Below, in pieces: positions 26,670 to 34,391 of a stretch of 64,000 nt of DNA; positions within the stretch are counted from its first letter, which is position 1; each line of letters begins with the position of its first letter. A program made the translations under genes and the position numbers. The stretch is from contig CBDIIA010000002.1 of NCBI GenBank assembly GCA_965279475.1, forward strand, positions 992,001-1,056,000, given 5' to 3'. The stretch is from Pseudorhodoferax sp965279475 (GTDB lineage Bacteria > Pseudomonadota > Gammaproteobacteria > Burkholderiales > Burkholderiaceae_C). Below the pieces are notes generated by a model. That model searched no databases. It saw only the letters and a list, made by a program, of their open reading frames with translations, and was not told where the DNA came from.

Positions 26670-27434
26670 TCAGCGTCCCTGGAACTTCGGCGCCCGCTTC
26701 TCGGCCCAGGCCGCGCGCCCTTCCTGCAGGTCGGCCGATGCGCCGGCGCGGGCGATGTCGTGCTGCAGGTCGTCGGCGTCGAGCGTGCCGCGTGCGATGC
26801 GGTTCAGGTGCTTCTTCATGCCCAGCATGGCCAGCGGCGCCATGCCAGCCAGCGTGGCGCCCAGGCGTGCGGCGGCGTCGGTCAGGCCGTCGGCCGGCAC
26901 CAGGTGGGTGAGGAAGCCGATGGCCTTCATCTCGTCGGCGCCGATGCGCTCGGCCGTGAGGAACAGGCGCTTGGCCGCGTCGACGCCGAGCCGCGACACG
27001 TAACGCTCGAGCCCGCGCGGATAGAAGTGCAGGCCCAGCCGTGCCGCCGGCATGAACATGTCGGTCGCCGGCACGCCCAGGCGGAAGTCGCAGGCCAGCG
27101 CCAGGTCGGTCGCGCCGCCGTAGACGCCGCCCTGCAGCACCGCCAGGGTGACGGGCCGTGCGTCTTCCAGCGCATCGGCGACTTCCTCGAACGCCACGGC
27201 GCGCGACGACCCGATGCGGCCGATGTCGTAGCCGCTGCAGAAGTACTTGCCGGTGGACTGCAGGCGCAGCACCAGCACGTCGGGCATCGCGTTCACGGCG
27301 GCAATGTGGTCGGCCAGTACCGCCAGGTCGTCGGGTTCCAGGCGGTTGGCCTGCGATGGGCGCCGCAGCGTCAGGGTGGCGACTGGGCCCTCGATCTGCA
27401 GTGCGGGCGTGCCGTCGGTCAATGTGTCGGTCAT
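26670..27434 (-). CDS. Enoyl-CoA hydratase/isomerase-family (crotonase) protein
   Basis: 254 residues. Crotonase fold segments GKYFCSGYDIG and GGVYGGATDLALACDFR give the oxyanion hole and CoA pocket. The two catalytic Glu of true hydratases appear replaced: the first position reads Asp (ATDLAL) and the second lies in MPAARLGL without Glu. It may therefore be an isomerase, hydrolase or lyase of the family. It is divergent from the XylS-type regulator (54 bp to the first possible start), which places it in the aromatic-acid block. Confidence 0.88.
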   Translation of the reverse strand: MTDTLTDGTPALQIEGPVATLTLRRPSQANRLEPDDLAVLADHIAAVNAMPDVLVLRLQSTGKYFCSGYDIGRIGSSRAVAFEEVADALEDARPVTLAVLQGGVYGGATDLALACDFRLGVPATDMFMPAARLGLHFYPRGLERYVSRLGVDAAKRLFLTAERIGADEMKAIGFLTHLVPADGLTDAAARLGATLAGMAPLAMLGMKKHLNRIARGTLDADDLQHDIARAGASADLQEGRAAWAEKRAPKFQGR

Positions 27435-27533
27435 GGAGTGGTTGGGTGGCGAGGTGGTGATGGCCAAATTATGGGTGGCCGCGGCGGCATGAAGCTTGCG
27501 TCGCTGCAAGCCCCTGCGTTCACAGCCACCGCC

Positions 27534-28556
27534 ATGACGCCCAGCCACCCCCTGCCGCACCACGCCGTGCCCACGCTCGCCGCGCGCGCACCGGCGGCGC
27601 TGCGCCGTTTTCGCTACTTCGCGTCGACCGATGTCGACGAGACGCGCGAGCGCATCGCCGCGGTGATGCAGCCGCACACGCTGGTGCCGCGCGACGCGGC
27701 GCCGATCCGTGCACACATGGACCTGCTGCGCTTCGGCCGGTCGGCCATCGGCACGATCAAGTTCGGCGCGATGGACATCGACGTCGGCCGCATCGCCGAC
27801 TACCACCTGGTGCTGATGTGCACCAGCGGGCATGGCAGCGTCTGGCTCGATGGCGAGGAGGTCGAGGTCGGGGGGCGGCATGCGGCGGTCGGGCGGCCGG
27901 GCGCACGGTTCAGTGCCCGCTTCTCCGCCGACTGCGAGCAGCTGGTGCTGCGCGTTCCGACCGCGGCCCTGCAGGCCCACACCGGGGCCCAGGCGCTCGC
28001 GCCCGGCCCGCGGCTCGACCTGACCGCGCCGACGCTCAGGCCCTGGCTGCGCCAGATGGAACTGCTGGTGACCGACGAAGCCACCAGCCGGCTGGCCGCA
28101 ACCCATGCCCGCATCGGGCTCGAATTCGAACGCCTGCTGGTCGAGCTGCTGCTGGCGCACACGCAGGCCGATGCCGCGTGGACCCTGGATGCCACCGCTT
28201 CGCCCGCGCCGGCCGCGGTGCGCCGGGCCGAGGCCTTCATGGAGGCAAACGCGGCGCGCGCGCTGCAGCTCGACGACATCGCCCAGGCGGCCGGCACGCC
28301 GGTGCGCACGCTGCTCACCAATTTCAGGCATTTCCGCGGCACCAGCCCGATGCAGTGGCTGCGCGACCTGCGGCTCGACCGCGCCCGGGCCCGCCTTTCC
28401 ATGCCGAACGACGACGACAGCGTGACGGCGGTGGCCACCGATGTCGGCTTCGGCCATCTCGGGCGGTTCTCGCAGGCCTATGCGGCCCGGTTCCACGAGT
28501 CGCCCTCGCAGACGCTGCGCGCTGCGCGCGAACGCCGGCTCTACACGCCCAGGTAA
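27534..28556 (+). CDS. AraC/XylS-family transcriptional activator
   Basis: 340 residues. An N-terminal beta-barrel sensing domain of the XylS type (ADYHLVLMCTSGHGSVWLDG) precedes two C-terminal helix-turn-helix units (LDDIAQAAGTPVRTLLTNF and VATDVGFGHLGRFSQAYAA). XylS relatives, including the AndR regulator of anthranilate dioxygenase, bind aromatic acids. That fits the dioxygenase about 5 kb away, although other transport genes lie between. ATG 27534 is chosen; an in-frame ATG at 27489 would add 15 residues. Confidence 0.9.
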   Translation: MTPSHPLPHHAVPTLAARAPAALRRFRYFASTDVDETRERIAAVMQPHTLVPRDAAPIRAHMDLLRFGRSAIGTIKFGAMDIDVGRIADYHLVLMCTSGHGSVWLDGEEVEVGGRHAAVGRPGARFSARFSADCEQLVLRVPTAALQAHTGAQALAPGPRLDLTAPTLRPWLRQMELLVTDEATSRLAATHARIGLEFERLLVELLLAHTQADAAWTLDATASPAPAAVRRAEAFMEANAARALQLDDIAQAAGTPVRTLLTNFRHFRGTSPMQWLRDLRLDRARARLSMPNDDDSVTAVATDVGFGHLGRFSQAYAARFHESPSQTLRAARERRLYTPR

Positions 28557-28561
28557 CGGCC

Positions 28562-29281
28562 CTAAACGCCCAGGTAGCGGCTCCAGAGGCCGCGGTCGGC
28601 ATCGAGCTCGGTGGAGCTGCCGGTCCAGGCGATGCGGCCGCGCTCCAGCACGATGTGGCGGTCGGCCAGGCGCAGCAGGCGCTCGACGTACTTGTCGACC
28701 ACCAGCGTGGTCTGGCCCGACTGCTTCAGCAGCGCCAGGCAGTGCCAGATCTCCTCGCGGATGACGGGCGCCAGGCCTTCGGTGGCCTCGTCGAGGATCA
28801 GCAGCCGCGGGTTGGTCGACAGCGCGCGGCCGATCGCCACCATCTGCTGCTCGCCGCCCGACAGCTGGTTGCCCAGGTTGTCGGCGCGCTCCTTGAGCCG
28901 CGGGAACAGCTGGTAGATGCGTTCCAGCGTCCACGCGTCCTTCTGCCCGTTGCGGTTGGCCGCAAACGCGACCAGATGCTCACGCACCGTCAGGTTCGGA
29001 AAACACTGGCGGCCCTCGGGCACGATCGCCACACCCAGCCGGGCGATCGCGTCGGGCTTGCTGTGGTGGATCGGCTGGCCGTCGAAATGGATCTCGCCGG
29101 CCTTGGCAGCGAGCGCGCCGACCAGCGTCTTGATGGTCGTGCTCTTGCCCATGCCGTTGCGGCCGAGCAGGGTCAGCACCTCCTGCGAGCGGATGTCGAA
29201 GTCCAGGCCGAACAGCACCTGGCTCGCACCGTAGCCGGCTTCGACGCCGCGGCAGGACAGCAGGACATGCGGGGTACTCAT
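28562..29281 (-). CDS. livF: LIV-type ABC transporter ATPase (LivF-like)
   Basis: 239 residues with Walker A GRNGMGKST, signature LSGGEQQM, Walker B LLILDEA (Glu, then Ala in place of Pro) and an unusual H-loop region: VVDKYVERL where LivF normally has a VEQ(N/H) motif, so the switch His may be absent. The ATG at 29281 follows GGAGG. Its 3' end is 5 bases from the convergent regulator. It powers the aromatic/branched-chain-type importer encoded upstream. Confidence 0.9.
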   Translation of the reverse strand: MSTPHVLLSCRGVEAGYGASQVLFGLDFDIRSQEVLTLLGRNGMGKSTTIKTLVGALAAKAGEIHFDGQPIHHSKPDAIARLGVAIVPEGRQCFPNLTVREHLVAFAANRNGQKDAWTLERIYQLFPRLKERADNLGNQLSGGEQQMVAIGRALSTNPRLLILDEATEGLAPVIREEIWHCLALLKQSGQTTLVVDKYVERLLRLADRHIVLERGRIAWTGSSTELDADRGLWSRYLGV

Positions 29282-29390
29282 GCGGCTGCCTCCGATGGGC
29301 CATGGTCGGCGGTAGGGCCGTGCTGGTCGGCAGCAGGCGGCCTTCGCGCTATGTCGATCCCCGCTGCGCGGGGCCCCTTGCCAAGTGCGC
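29282..29390. other. Spacer between livF and livG with a hairpin
   Basis: 109 bp, wide for an otherwise overlapping operon. At 29361-29375 a perfect CCCCGC-TGC-GCGGGG stem-loop is visible, perhaps an mRNA-processing or expression-tuning element. No frame I can support. Confidence 0.35.
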
Positions 29391-30143
29391 TCATGCAGCG
29401 CTCTCCTCATGTCCCAGGTACACCGCCTGCACTTCCGGATTGCTCCTGATCTCCGCGGCCGTGCCCGAGGTCAGCACGCGGCCGTAGACCAGCACCGAGA
29501 TGCGGTCGGCCAGCTGGAACACGGCGTCCATGTCGTGCTCGATCAGCAGGATCGCCATGTCCTGCCGCAGGCTGCGGATCAGCGTGACCATGTTCGCCGA
29601 GTCTTCGGGGCCCATGCCGGCCATCGGTTCGTCGAGCAGCAGCAGCTTCGGCCGAGCGGCCAGCGCCAGCGCCACGTCGAGCTGGCGTTGCGCGCCGTGC
29701 GGCAGCGTGCCGGCCACGGTCTGCAGGCGGTCGTGCAGGCCCACGCGTTCGGCCAGCGCCAGCGCCTGCTGCTGCAGATCGGCCTCGCCGGCGCGCGGCG
29801 CGAAGAACCGCAGGCTGGAGCCCGCATGCGCCTGCGCGGCCAGCAGCAGGTTGTCCTGCACCGTGCGGTCGCGGAACACGCTGGTCACCTGGAAGCAGCG
29901 CGACAGACCGCTGTGGACGCGCTGGTGCGCGCTCTGGCGCGTGATGTCGACGCCGTTGATCTGCAGGCTGCCCTCATCGGCCGGCAGCAGGCCGGAGATC
30001 AGGTTGACCAGGGTCGACTTGCCGGCGCCGTTGGGGCCGATCAGCGCGTGGATCTGGCCCGGCGCGACTTCGAAACTCACATGGTCGGTGGCCAGCAGCG
30101 CACCGAAACGCTTGACCAGACCCTTGGCGACGAACAGGCTCAT
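29391..30143 (-). CDS. livG: LIV-type ABC transporter ATPase (LivG-like)
   Basis: 250 residues: Walker A GPNGAGKST, signature-like LPHGAQRQLDVA, Walker B LLLLDEPMAGM and H-loop IEHDMD. The LivG-type end VYLGHEES is present. The ATG at 30143 overlaps the LivM stop (ATGA). It is 67 percent of the way along the tightly coupled livHMG-F string. Confidence 0.92.
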   Translation of the reverse strand: MSLFVAKGLVKRFGALLATDHVSFEVAPGQIHALIGPNGAGKSTLVNLISGLLPADEGSLQINGVDITRQSAHQRVHSGLSRCFQVTSVFRDRTVQDNLLLAAQAHAGSSLRFFAPRAGEADLQQQALALAERVGLHDRLQTVAGTLPHGAQRQLDVALALAARPKLLLLDEPMAGMGPEDSANMVTLIRSLRQDMAILLIEHDMDAVFQLADRISVLVYGRVLTSGTAAEIRSNPEVQAVYLGHEESAA

Positions 30144-31090
30144 GCCGATGCCTTCCGTCGCTCGAACAGCGCTGCGATGCCGCGCGGCGCGAAGAACACG
30201 ATCAGCAGCAACAGCACGCCCAGCGGCGCATGCCAGTACTCGGTCCATTGCCGGAACACCTCTTCGAGCAGGACCCAGACCGCCGCGCCGACCACGCCGC
30301 CCCAGCGCTTGCCGATGCCGCCGATCACCAGCATCACGATCAGCGTGGCCGACTGCGTCCAGTGCATCGACGAGGGGCTGACGAAACTGTTGTGCGTGAC
30401 CATCAGCGCACCCGACAGGCCCGCCAGCGCGCCCGCGCCGGCAAAGGCGCAGAGCTTCAGCAGACGCACCGGGTAGCCCAGCGCGGTCATGCGGGTCTCG
30501 TTGTCGCGGATGCCCATCAGCGCATGGCCGAAGCGCGAGGCCGTTACCCGGTTCTGCAGCGCGAACACGCCGACGGCGATGGCCAGCACCACCCAGTACA
30601 GCGTGGGCTCGTGCGTGCTCGACAGGCCCAGGCCCAGCAGCGGGCGTGCCGGCAGGTTGTAGCCGTCGTCGCCACCGTAGCTGCGCAGCGACACCGCCAC
30701 GTAGTACAGCATCTGCGCGAACGCCAGCGTGATCATGATGAAGTAGACGCCGCGCGTGCGCATCGCGACCAGGCCGATCAGGGCCGCCACCAGGCCAGTG
30801 CCCACGATCGCTGCCGCCCACAGCAGCCAGGCCGAGGTGAAGCCGGCATCGCTGAGCGCCACCAGCACATAGGCGCCGACACCGAGGAACCCGGCATGGC
30901 CCAGCGCCACCAGGCCACCGTAGCCGACCAGGAAGTTGAGGCTGTGCGCGGCGATCATCACGATCAGCAGCCGGCGCACGAAACCGATGTAGTAGTCGAG
31001 CCCGAGCAGAGGCGCGACCAGCGGGAACGCAGCCAGCAACGCAAGCACGACCCATTGTGGCCAGTTCGAGCGAAGACCGGGGGTGCTCAT
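30140..31090 (-). CDS. livM: LIV-type ABC transporter permease (LivM-like)
   Basis: 316 residues with about nine hydrophobic segments and the family's GYGGLVALGHAGFLGVGAY near residues 54-72. It forms the membrane pore with LivH. The ATG at 31090 overlaps the LivH stop (ATGA). Confidence 0.92.
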   Translation of the reverse strand: MSTPGLRSNWPQWVVLALLAAFPLVAPLLGLDYYIGFVRRLLIVMIAAHSLNFLVGYGGLVALGHAGFLGVGAYVLVALSDAGFTSAWLLWAAAIVGTGLVAALIGLVAMRTRGVYFIMITLAFAQMLYYVAVSLRSYGGDDGYNLPARPLLGLGLSSTHEPTLYWVVLAIAVGVFALQNRVTASRFGHALMGIRDNETRMTALGYPVRLLKLCAFAGAGALAGLSGALMVTHNSFVSPSSMHWTQSATLIVMLVIGGIGKRWGGVVGAAVWVLLEEVFRQWTEYWHAPLGVLLLLIVFFAPRGIAALFERRKASA

Positions 31091-32007
31091 GCTCTTGCAG
31101 GAAAAAGACCGGACGGCTTAACGACCAGCACGCCGGCCATCAGCACGTACATCGCAATGCTCGCGAGCGCCGGGCCGAGGTCGGCGGCCAGCGTCGGCGG
31201 CAGCACCGCCCGCAGCATCGGTGGCAGGAAGGCGCGGCCGGCCGTATCGACCAAGCCGACCAGCAGCGCTGCGACGAAGGCGCCGCGCACCGAGCCGATG
31301 CCGCCAATGACGATCACCACCAGCGCCGGGATCATGATGTCTTCGCCCATGCCGATCTGCACCGCGCTGATCGGCCCCATCAACGCACCGGCCACGGCGG
31401 CCAGCGCGGCGCTGAGCAGGAACACCAGCGTGAACACCTGGCCCACCCGCACGCCCATCAGCTCGGCCATGCCGCGGTTGGAGGCACCGGCGCGCACCAG
31501 CATGCCGGCGCGGGTCTTGTTGACCAGCAGGTACAGGCCGATCGCGATCAGCAGGCCCGCGGCCAGGATCACCAGCCGGTAGGCCGGATACGGCAGGCCG
31601 GGCAGCAGCTGGATCGGGCCGGCCAGCGCGGCGGGTGTGGGCGCCATCATCGGCGACGGCCCCCAGAGGTACTTGACGGCGTCGTCCGCGATCAGGATCA
31701 GGCCGAACGTGGCCAGCACCTGCGACAGGTGGTCGCGCCGGTACAGCCTGCGCACCAGCGCCGTCTCGAGCAGCAGCGCCACGACCAGCGTGACCGCGAT
31801 GGCCGCGACCACGGCTCCGATGAACGAGCCACTCGACACGTGGACCTTGGCGGCCACGTAGCCGCCCACCATGAACAGCGAACCGTGCGCAAGGTTCAGC
31901 ATGTCCATGATGCCGAACACCAGCGTCAGCCCGGCGGCCAGCAGGAACAGCATGAAGCCGTAGCCAAGGCCGTTCAGCAGTTGTTCGAGAAGGAAGATCG
32001 GGTCCAT
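31087..32007 (-). CDS. livH: LIV-type ABC transporter permease (LivH-like)
   Basis: 306 residues, about eight hydrophobic segments. NLAHGSLFMVGGYVA and the conserved GGIGSVRGAF loop identify the LivH class. It is separated from the binding-protein gene by a 137-bp gap filled by an inverted repeat element. Confidence 0.92.
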   Translation of the reverse strand: MDPIFLLEQLLNGLGYGFMLFLLAAGLTLVFGIMDMLNLAHGSLFMVGGYVAAKVHVSSGSFIGAVVAAIAVTLVVALLLETALVRRLYRRDHLSQVLATFGLILIADDAVKYLWGPSPMMAPTPAALAGPIQLLPGLPYPAYRLVILAAGLLIAIGLYLLVNKTRAGMLVRAGASNRGMAELMGVRVGQVFTLVFLLSAALAAVAGALMGPISAVQIGMGEDIMIPALVVIVIGGIGSVRGAFVAALLVGLVDTAGRAFLPPMLRAVLPPTLAADLGPALASIAMYVLMAGVLVVKPSGLFPARA

Positions 32008-32020
32008 GGGTTTCTTGCAC

Positions 32021-32130
32021 CCTCGCCCCTTTGGGGAGAGGGTGGGGTGAGGGGCAGCGGGGGAGAAACCAGTAGCGTGCCTGTTCAGATGCCGCTGGCC
32101 CTCACCCTACCCTCTCCCAGGGGGAGAGGG
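32021..32130. repeat. Intergenic inverted-repeat element, two facing units
   Basis: Two facing units of a GGGAGAGGG-TGGGG-TGAGGG-type sequence: left arm about 32033-32054 and right arm 32099-32118. The right unit also contains an internal CCCTCTCCC-AGG-GGGAGAGGG hairpin (32110-32130). I recognise this as a REP-like family widespread in high-GC proteobacteria. Located between livK and livH, it may reduce read-through or stabilise livK mRNA. Confidence 0.75.
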
Positions 32131-32144
32131 AAAAGACAAGGCCA

Positions 32145-33329
32145 TCACTTCATCGGGCACTGGCTCACATACGAATCCTGGTGCGCCGTCAGCACCTTGC
32201 CGATCGTCTTGTTGGTGATCGCGCCCTGGGCGTCCTTGCCGATCACGCGCAGGTAGTAGTCCTGGATCGGGTAGTGGTTGCTGCCGTACTTGAAGCTGCC
32301 ACGCACCGACTTGAAGTTGCCCTTGGCCAGCGCCTTCACCAGCGCCTCGCGGTCGGCCACCTTGCCGCCGACTTCGCGCACGGCCGCGTCCATCGACATG
32401 ATCACGTCGTAGGCCTGCTGTGCGGCGAAGGCCGGGTAGCGGTTGTTGTAGGCCTTGCGGTAGGCCTCGACGAAAGCCTTGTTGACGGGGTTGTCCAGGT
32501 CGTGGGACCAGGCGCTGGTGTTGAACAGGCCGAGCATCGGCTCGCCGACGGCGTCGATCACGTCCTGGTCGGCCGAGAAGGCGGTGGTGATCAGCGTCAC
32601 GTCCTTCGACAGGCCGGCACCGACGAACTGCTTCAGGAAGTTGATGCCCATGTTGCCGGGCAGGAAGAAGTACAGCGCGTCGGGCTTGGCCGAGCGGATC
32701 TGCGCGAGTTCGGCCGCATAGTCGAGCTGGCCCAGCTTGGTGTAGACCTCGTCGGCGATCGGGCCCTTGTACAGGCGCTTGAAGCCGGTCAGGCCGTCCT
32801 TGCCGGCGGGGTAGTTCGGCGCGATCAGCATCACCTTCTTGAAGCCCTTGTCGGCGGCGAACTTGCCGGCCGACTCGTGGTAGCTGTCGTTCTGGTAGCT
32901 GACGCCGAAGAAGTACGGGTTGCACTGGGCGCCCGCGTACTGGCTGGGGCCCGCGTTCGAGGTCAGGTAGGGCACCTTGGCGGCGAACAGCGTGGGGCCG
33001 ACGGCCAGCGCGATGTTGGAGCCCACCGGGCCGGTGAACAGGTCGATCTTGTCGCGTTGGACCATGCGGTCGACGAGTTGTTTGGCCTGCTCGGGATTGC
33101 CGGCCATGTCGGCCTCGATGAACTCGGTCGGGTAGCCACCCAGCTTGCCGCCGAGCCGCTTGATCGCCAACTGGAAGCCGTCACGGGCGGGCGCGCCCGT
33201 CGCAGCGAAGGGGCCGGAGATGTCGAGGGCGATGCCGACCTTGATCTGCGCGAAGCCGCTGGCGGCCGAGACGGCCAGCGCGGCGGCGATGGCCACGTGA
33301 CGCAGGCGGCGAGAAAGGGAAACCGTCAT
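32145..33329 (-). CDS. livK: LIV-type periplasmic binding protein (LivK-like)
   Basis: 394 residues. The signal peptide ends near SGFAQ at about 27, followed by the type I binding-protein fold (IKVGIALDISGPFAATGAP). The ATG at 33329 follows AAGGAG; an outer start at 33365 is less likely. LivK-type proteins beside dioxygenases often bind aromatic acids rather than leucine, so an aromatic ligand such as anthranilate is possible but inferred. The last residues (SYVSQCPMK) include a Cys that could pair with C155 or so. Confidence 0.9.
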   Translation of the reverse strand: MTVSLSRRLRHVAIAAALAVSAASGFAQIKVGIALDISGPFAATGAPARDGFQLAIKRLGGKLGGYPTEFIEADMAGNPEQAKQLVDRMVQRDKIDLFTGPVGSNIALAVGPTLFAAKVPYLTSNAGPSQYAGAQCNPYFFGVSYQNDSYHESAGKFAADKGFKKVMLIAPNYPAGKDGLTGFKRLYKGPIADEVYTKLGQLDYAAELAQIRSAKPDALYFFLPGNMGINFLKQFVGAGLSKDVTLITTAFSADQDVIDAVGEPMLGLFNTSAWSHDLDNPVNKAFVEAYRKAYNNRYPAFAAQQAYDVIMSMDAAVREVGGKVADREALVKALAKGNFKSVRGSFKYGSNHYPIQDYYLRVIGKDAQGAITNKTIGKVLTAHQDSYVSQCPMK

Positions 33330-33449
33330 GGAACAACTCCTTGGAGACAACATCGACGAACGCAATGCAGGCTCAACTGCGAGAACCGTGCCAGCCCGGA
33401 GGGCAAGATTGTTGAGGCTTAAAGTATTTCGAGGGTCTCGATGACGGGC
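33330..33449. other. Spacer between the dioxygenase ferredoxin and livK
   Basis: 120 bp. It contains a small TCGAG-GGT-CTCGA hairpin (33428-33440) just after the ferredoxin stop region and probably the livK promoter, but no strong -35/-10 pair. It marks a likely boundary between the dioxygenase and importer transcription units. Confidence 0.3.
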
Positions 33450-33755
33450 TCAGACCTCGACCTGCACTCTTTCGGCCACCACCCGCACAGGAAAGGTGCG
33501 GACCGGCTCCGTCAGCGGTGCGCACATCGCCGCACCCGTCCGCAGCGCGAACAGCCCCTGGTGCAGCGGGCATTCGATGCAGCCGTTCTCGACGTAGCCG
33601 TCCGACAGGCGGGCCGCGCCGTGGGTGCACAGGTCGCGCAGCGCGAACACCTCGTCGCCATCGCGGACCATTGCGATGCCGATGCCATCGACCACCACAG
33701 GCCAGGGCGTCTGGTCCGGAAAGTCGTCCGGCGCACCAACGTCGTGCCAGCTCAT
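33450..33755 (-). CDS. Rieske-type ferredoxin of an aromatic-ring dioxygenase
   Basis: 101 residues. Rieske cluster ligands are CTHG and CPLH, with 16 residues between them (LCTHGAARL and IECPLHQG). It carries electrons from a reductase to the dioxygenase alpha subunit. The ATG overlaps the beta-subunit stop (ATGA). The order alpha, beta, ferredoxin matches andAc-andAd-andAb of the three-component anthranilate dioxygenase as I remember it, but no reductase gene follows. Confidence 0.9.
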   Translation of the reverse strand: MSWHDVGAPDDFPDQTPWPVVVDGIGIAMVRDGDEVFALRDLCTHGAARLSDGYVENGCIECPLHQGLFALRTGAAMCAPLTEPVRTFPVRVVAERVQVEV

Positions 33756-34234
33756 ATCGGCGTGGCCAGCAGCGTCTGCACGCGCGAGGTGTCGTAGACG
33801 ACCTTCTTCGACTGGTAGCGCCAGCCGTCCGCCGTGCGCACCACGCGGTCGAGGTAACGACCGGCCTGGTAGATCTGCGATTCGCCGTTGGCGCGGGTCT
33901 GCACCACGACGTAGTTCGACTGCATCTCGACCGTGTCGGCATCCAGCGCCTTCCAGACCAGCCCCGAGGTCATGTGCCGGTAGCTGTGCACCTCGTAGAT
34001 GTTGGCGTTGCGCAGCGAGGTCACGCGGTCGCGCAGCATGCGCCGGTTGTCGCAATGGATCAGGCCGATCGGCAGGCCCATGTCGTCGTTCTCCCTGGGC
34101 ACGATCTCGTAGCGGCCGTCTTCTGTGAAGAGCTCGGGCCATTCCTCGAGCCGGTCGTTGTCGAGCAGCGCGACGTACAGCTCCTGCAGCTGGGACAGCT
34201 CGAACCAGAGCAGCATGGTTTCAGATGTTGTCAT
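33752..34234 (-). CDS. Aromatic-ring-hydroxylating dioxygenase beta subunit
   Basis: 160 residues, close to the 161 I recall for AndAd. Cone-shaped fold typical of ring-hydroxylating beta subunits: FELSQLQELYVALLDNDRL at the N-terminus, FTEDGRYEI and the ending DTSRVQTLLATPI. It is structural, holding the alpha3-beta3 hexamer together. The ATG at 34234 is chosen because the upstream extension runs into a repeat element. Confidence 0.88.
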   Translation of the reverse strand: MTTSETMLLWFELSQLQELYVALLDNDRLEEWPELFTEDGRYEIVPRENDDMGLPIGLIHCDNRRMLRDRVTSLRNANIYEVHSYRHMTSGLVWKALDADTVEMQSNYVVVQTRANGESQIYQAGRYLDRVVRTADGWRYQSKKVVYDTSRVQTLLATPI

Positions 34235-34294
34235 TTCAATAAGCCCTCTACGCTTTTTCCCGACAAGGCGCACAAACGAAGCCGTTCGCGAACA

Positions 34295-34380
34295 CCGCGG
34301 AACCGGCTTTGCCGGGCCGCTGGTGTTGCCCCCTTGCAAAGGGGGTTGGCGAAGCGACACGAAGTGCGCGCAGACTGGGG
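34295..34380 (+). repeat. Intergenic repeat family B, copy 1
   Basis: About 86 bp between the dioxygenase alpha and beta genes. It begins CCGCGGAACCGGC, contains the stem GCCCCCTTGCAAAGGGGG and then GCGAAGCGACACGAAGTGCG. The reverse complement of 62961-63035 shows the same order of blocks with scattered changes, so this is a dispersed family, not a chance hairpin. Confidence 0.7.
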
Positions 34381-34391
34381 GATGTCAACGC

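Noticed and set aside
32021..32130. Possible CRISPR or tandem array because of repeated GGGAGAGGG blocks.
   Set aside because: Only two facing units with unequal spacing and no regular spacers; fits a REP-like inverted pair.
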